This document shows positions 61,267 through 64,000 of a stretch of 64,000 bases of DNA, piece after piece. Under the pieces are notes generated by a model. The model made no database searches. It was not told the DNA's origin and saw only the letters and a list, made by a program, of their open reading frames with translations. Source of the DNA: Mediterraneibacter agrestimuris. Lineage in GTDB: Bacteria > Bacillota > Clostridia > Lachnospirales > Lachnospiraceae. Position 1 is the first letter of the stretch. Every line of letters begins with the position of its first letter. The stretch spans positions 62,001 to 126,000 of the forward strand of contig NZ_CALPDG010000005.1 in assembly GCF_943193195.1 (NCBI RefSeq), written 5' to 3'. Both the position numbers and the translations under genes were made by a program.

Positions 61267-62676
61267 CTACAAAATTGCTTTCATTTCCTGATACAGACGC
61301 TTTGCATAACTATCGGTCATACCGCACACGAAATCTGTCACAAGCAGCAGGCGGAGATACAGCTTCTCCGCTTCGCTTTTTCCTTCCGCCTGTAAACGAT
61401 AGACGCTGCGGTAATTATCGGAAATAAAGGAGATCAGCCTTCTGTCAATGGTTCCAAGGGGCACATCAGTATCGTAATATAATACTGCACCAATAAACTT
61501 ATCCATCAGAAAATCTATCATCGATGATTCAATAATTTCCATCTTATAAATATCCTGCGAACAGAACACTTCTTTATATGCCATAGAACCGAGCAGTTCC
61601 ATCAGTTGTTCTCCATAAGTTCCATAAAACAAATCCTGCTTATATGTCCCTCCCATAATTGCATCATAGTTAGATGTAAACCCAAATGTCGCACAGTTGA
61701 TTAAAAATCCCTGTATCTGCACAATCCAGTTCTTCACCGCATAATCCTCCGGGTTACGAACACCTCTCTCTTTACCTCTCGCATAAAGAGATTGTAGCTT
61801 TTCCAACGGATTAATACCCTCTTCTCCATAACAAAGCGTCAACTCGTACAATGCATCCGCCAGCATCTGATAAGAAATATATCCCTTCACATAAGCGTCC
61901 TCAATATCTGCTGTCTTATATGCCAGATCATCGGCTGCTTCCAGAATATAGGTCAGCGGATGACGGTTCTTTCCAGCTCCTGTTTCCCTGACAATATCCT
62001 CGAAAATCTTCCGGTCAGCATAATAATAGCCCATCTTTTTATCTTTAATATTTCCTGTTGTCAAATCAATCTCCGTCGATGCTGCCGGATATTTTATAAT
62101 CGTATTTAATAATGCATAGGTCAGATTCATGCCATTCTCATCCACCAGATAATGCAGCTTCGTTACCAGCCGAAGCGCCTGTGCATTTCCTTCAAAGTGA
62201 TAAAAATCTTCCCGCATCTGTTCTGTCAAAATGTCCGCCACAGGAGTTCCCCTGAACATTAGTTTCTTCAAATTGCACTCAAACCATTCCCGGATTTCCA
62301 CTTCACCAAAATGCCCGAAGGGAGGATTCCCGATATCATGAATCAATCCCGCACATTCCAGCACATGGCAGATATCCTCTTTCATCTGTGGAGTAAACCC
62401 AGACACTTTCCGATACTTTAGTATATTTTCCCCGATATTCTGTCCCAAAGATTTCCCAAGAGAAGACACCTCCAGCGAATGGGTCAGTCTTGTCCTGATA
62501 AAATCACTTTTGTCCAGAGGAAATACCTGTGTCTTATCCTGCAGACGCCGAAATGACGCACTTCCAATAATCCGGTGATAATCCTTTTCAAATTCACTTC
62601 TCATATCTGCCGACTTACGGGCGCCGGAAATACTCCCGCGCGCCCGCTTTGTTGACAGTAACTTATCCCATTCCAT
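61267..62676 (-). CDS. dgt: Deoxyguanosinetriphosphate triphosphohydrolase
   Basis: Cleaves dGTP (or other dNTPs) to the nucleoside and tripolyphosphate. The 469-residue HD-domain protein has RRLQDKTQVFPL, RTRLTHSLEVSSLG (metal His), LIHDIGNPPFGHFGE (HD pair and catalytic His) and a later DDLAYKTADIEDA aspartate. AGGAG precedes the ATG. It is convergent with the DUF6128 gene with only 24 bases between them and no obvious terminator. Confidence 0.94.
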   Translation of the reverse strand: MEWDKLLSTKRARGSISGARKSADMRSEFEKDYHRIIGSASFRRLQDKTQVFPLDKSDFIRTRLTHSLEVSSLGKSLGQNIGENILKYRKVSGFTPQMKEDICHVLECAGLIHDIGNPPFGHFGEVEIREWFECNLKKLMFRGTPVADILTEQMREDFYHFEGNAQALRLVTKLHYLVDENGMNLTYALLNTIIKYPAASTEIDLTTGNIKDKKMGYYYADRKIFEDIVRETGAGKNRHPLTYILEAADDLAYKTADIEDAYVKGYISYQMLADALYELTLCYGEEGINPLEKLQSLYARGKERGVRNPEDYAVKNWIVQIQGFLINCATFGFTSNYDAIMGGTYKQDLFYGTYGEQLMELLGSMAYKEVFCSQDIYKMEIIESSMIDFLMDKFIGAVLYYDTDVPLGTIDRRLISFISDNYRSVYRLQAEGKSEAEKLYLRLLLVTDFVCGMTDSYAKRLYQEMKAIL

Positions 62677-62717
62677 ATATTTTCTCCTATGAAATCAACC
62701 GTTACTTTTCCTATAAT

Positions 62718-62784
62718 CCTATACCCATCCGGGCATCCCATAATTCATGCCTGCGGCGGGCGGACTTTGTCCGATAATGTATAC
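62718..62784 (+). repeat. CGGAC-core repeat (second family), long copy
   Basis: CCTATACCCATCCGGGC, then about 25 bases (ATCCCATAATTCATGCCTGC and GGC), then GGGCGGACTTTGTCCGATAA. It shares both outer blocks with 35924-35960. It sits between dgt and the HTH gene and ends at that gene's 3' end. Confidence 0.65.
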
Positions 62785-63699
62785 TTAATCCAGATAAATC
62801 GGCGGTTCATATTCCTTTCCAAGCAACGCCTTCTTCCGCTCCTGGTATCCAAGGAATGCCCACTCCGTCATATCCGTCCACTGATGTAATTTGCGGTCAT
62901 ACACTTGTACATAACCGATCCTGGTGGGGTGCATACGCACACTGTTCGTCTGATATTCACGACCTGTATATGGATTCATCTCACCCACACTCAAATCTTC
63001 TTCCATGTCGTTATACTTGATTACCGGTTCAAAGTCTTCTGAATCCGGTGTAATCACTTCTCTCGCCGGCTTCCTCCTCTCTGCCCCTGGTTTCTCGAAC
63101 TTTTTCACTTCATTTCCCCGGTGGCCTCTCCGAAGGAAAATACCGCCTGTATGAAGCCCCTCCTTCTCTTCATCTGCCAAGAACCCCTCTGTCTGTTCCG
63201 CCACAGCCCTTGCCGCCTGTGTCTTATCAGATGCTACCGTAACTTCCTCCAGTTCTTTTAGCTCCTCATGAATCTCATATAGCTCACCAATTGTCATATC
63301 ACGCTCATCTTCTGGCATCTTTTCCGGCGATATATTTGAAATACCGTCCTTTCCATCTGGTTCTTCGTCAAATTTCAGTCTATGCTGGTATCCTTCTTCA
63401 TCTTCAGCTTTTATCTTTCCATGACTCTTCTGCGTACCCGCCCCCATATATTCCATCATCTTCTCATCCTCTGCCGAATCTGCCGGGAAGATACTCAGCC
63501 GAAATGGACAATCTAAAATAGCCGCGATCATGCGCATATCTTTCTCCTGGAAATTATCTCTTCCAAGACGCTGTGTCAAGTTCTGACGGGACATTGCCAT
63601 CCCCGTACGTTCCTGGATCAGCCCCGCCAGCTCTTTAATCGTCATATTTTTGCGGCTTAATATAATCTTAACTTGTTCTCCAAATGATAGCCCTTCCAT
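62785..63699 (-). CDS. Uncharacterised protein with N-terminal HTH-like domain
   Basis: A 304-residue protein. Residues 1-70 look like an Xre/Cro-type helix-turn-helix (FGEQVKIILSRKNMTIKELAGLIQERTGMAMSRQNLTQRLGRDNF). A long charged, Glu/Lys-rich middle (75-245) is probably disordered. A compact conserved-looking end follows (MNPYTGREYQTNSVRMHPTRIGYVQVYDRKLHQWTDM...PPIYLD). I do not recognise the family. AAGGAGG precedes the ATG. Confidence 0.6.
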   Translation of the reverse strand: MEGLSFGEQVKIILSRKNMTIKELAGLIQERTGMAMSRQNLTQRLGRDNFQEKDMRMIAAILDCPFRLSIFPADSAEDEKMMEYMGAGTQKSHGKIKAEDEEGYQHRLKFDEEPDGKDGISNISPEKMPEDERDMTIGELYEIHEELKELEEVTVASDKTQAARAVAEQTEGFLADEEKEGLHTGGIFLRRGHRGNEVKKFEKPGAERRKPAREVITPDSEDFEPVIKYNDMEEDLSVGEMNPYTGREYQTNSVRMHPTRIGYVQVYDRKLHQWTDMTEWAFLGYQERKKALLGKEYEPPIYLD

Positions 63700-63727
63700 A
63701 AAAAATCCTCCTTATCATATGTATTTA

Positions 63728-63874
63728 GTTACAGTTCACGGCCTAACCGGCCGCGAACTGTAACGCATAAAGCCCATTGAAAAGTCGCCTGACGGCGAGG
63801 GGCTGGATGCCTAAAACCACAGCTTTATTGACCGGATGCCTTGCAGCGAGGTGCAAGACACCGTGAACAGTAAC
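63728..63874 (+). repeat. GTTAC-family compound repeat, copy E (full length)
   Basis: A 147-bp element. Hairpin 1 is GTTACAGTTC(ac)GGCC-taacc-GGCC(gc)GAACTGTAAC. Then GCATAAAGCCCATTGAAAAG leads to GTCGCCtgacGGCGA within an AGCCC...GGGCT stem. A variable spacer and CTTGCA...TGCAAG follow, and the element ends GTGAACAGTAAC. It lies upstream of the HTH gene. Confidence 0.85.
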
Positions 63875-64000
63875 TGTATTCATACTTTCATTGTCTATAG
63901 AAACTATTTCATTTCTTCATAAATCAATCATTTTCCTTTCATCATTTTATCAAATAGATTTTCAAATGTAAAGAGACCAGACTCATTTCCTTGTCTGATC
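63875..64000. other. AT-rich sequence at the window end
   Basis: The last 126 bases hold no gene or clear structure. They are AT-rich and may include the promoter of the HTH gene. Confidence 0.4.

Overview
The window looks like a chromosomal segment of a low- to mid-GC, spore-forming Firmicute, most likely family Lachnospiraceae. Pointers are the dnaE-pfkA gene pair, a SpoIIR homologue, a SPOCS/LysM protein, a DUF6128-type protein, LytTR and YesMN-type two-component systems, strong AGGAGG-type ribosome sites and many intrinsic terminators. No rRNA, tRNA, CRISPR array, transposase or prophage gene was seen. Species cannot be fixed from the sequence.

Layout. 0-6.2 kb (minus strand): DUF1934 protein, murI, pfkA, dnaE. 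6.5-13.3 kb (minus): a five-gene operon (FGGY kinase, AGPS-like flavoprotein, DUF1667 protein, pyridine-nucleotide oxidoreductase, GlpA-like dehydrogenase) facing a divergent TetR gene, with palindromes on the operon promoter. 14-20 kb (minus): GtrA-like protein and two GH3 glycosidases, one membrane-anchored and domain-permuted. 20.2-22.6 kb (minus): AgrC-like kinase, LytTR regulator and an HPr-like small protein. 22.8-26 kb (minus): CvfB-like S1 protein, SseB-like protein and a COG2509-type flavoprotein behind a leader-peptide/terminator region. 26.4-28.1 kb (plus): a repeat-containing surface protein. 28.2-29.2 kb: two gene remnants meeting head to head. 29.2-35.8 kb (minus): acyl-ACP thioesterase, CDF cation transporter, spoIIR, GntR regulator, ispE, SPOCS-LysM protein, PrcB-like lipoprotein. 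36-42.6 kb: internally deleted Xre gene, EamA transporter, PlsC, and a MarR-controlled heterodimeric ABC exporter. 42.8-52.6 kb: a glycoside uptake locus (alpha-L-rhamnosidase-like enzyme, AraC-type response regulator, YesM-type kinase, two CUT1 permeases, sugar-binding lipoprotein) with a divergent YesL-like gene. 52.7-56.8 kb (plus): pncB, ddl, murF. 57-64 kb: FHA-ABCG fusion transporter, tadA, DUF6128 protein, dGTPase, HTH protein.

Housekeeping genes cover replication (dnaE), wall precursors (murI, ddl, murF), isoprenoids (ispE), NAD salvage (pncB), tRNA editing (tadA), dNTP balance (dgt) and glycolysis (pfkA). Accessory loci cover plant-glycan use and an unassigned polyol-phosphate-type oxidation pathway.

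The main signal that gene calls do not explain is an interspersed family of structured intergenic repeats bounded by GTTAC/GTAAC. There are three ~147-bp copies, one half copy and several solo hairpin modules. Members repeatedly sit on the 3' ends of genes and in several cases supply the stop codon. A second short family (CGGACTTTGTCCG core) and a tandem 47-bp hairpin behave similarly.
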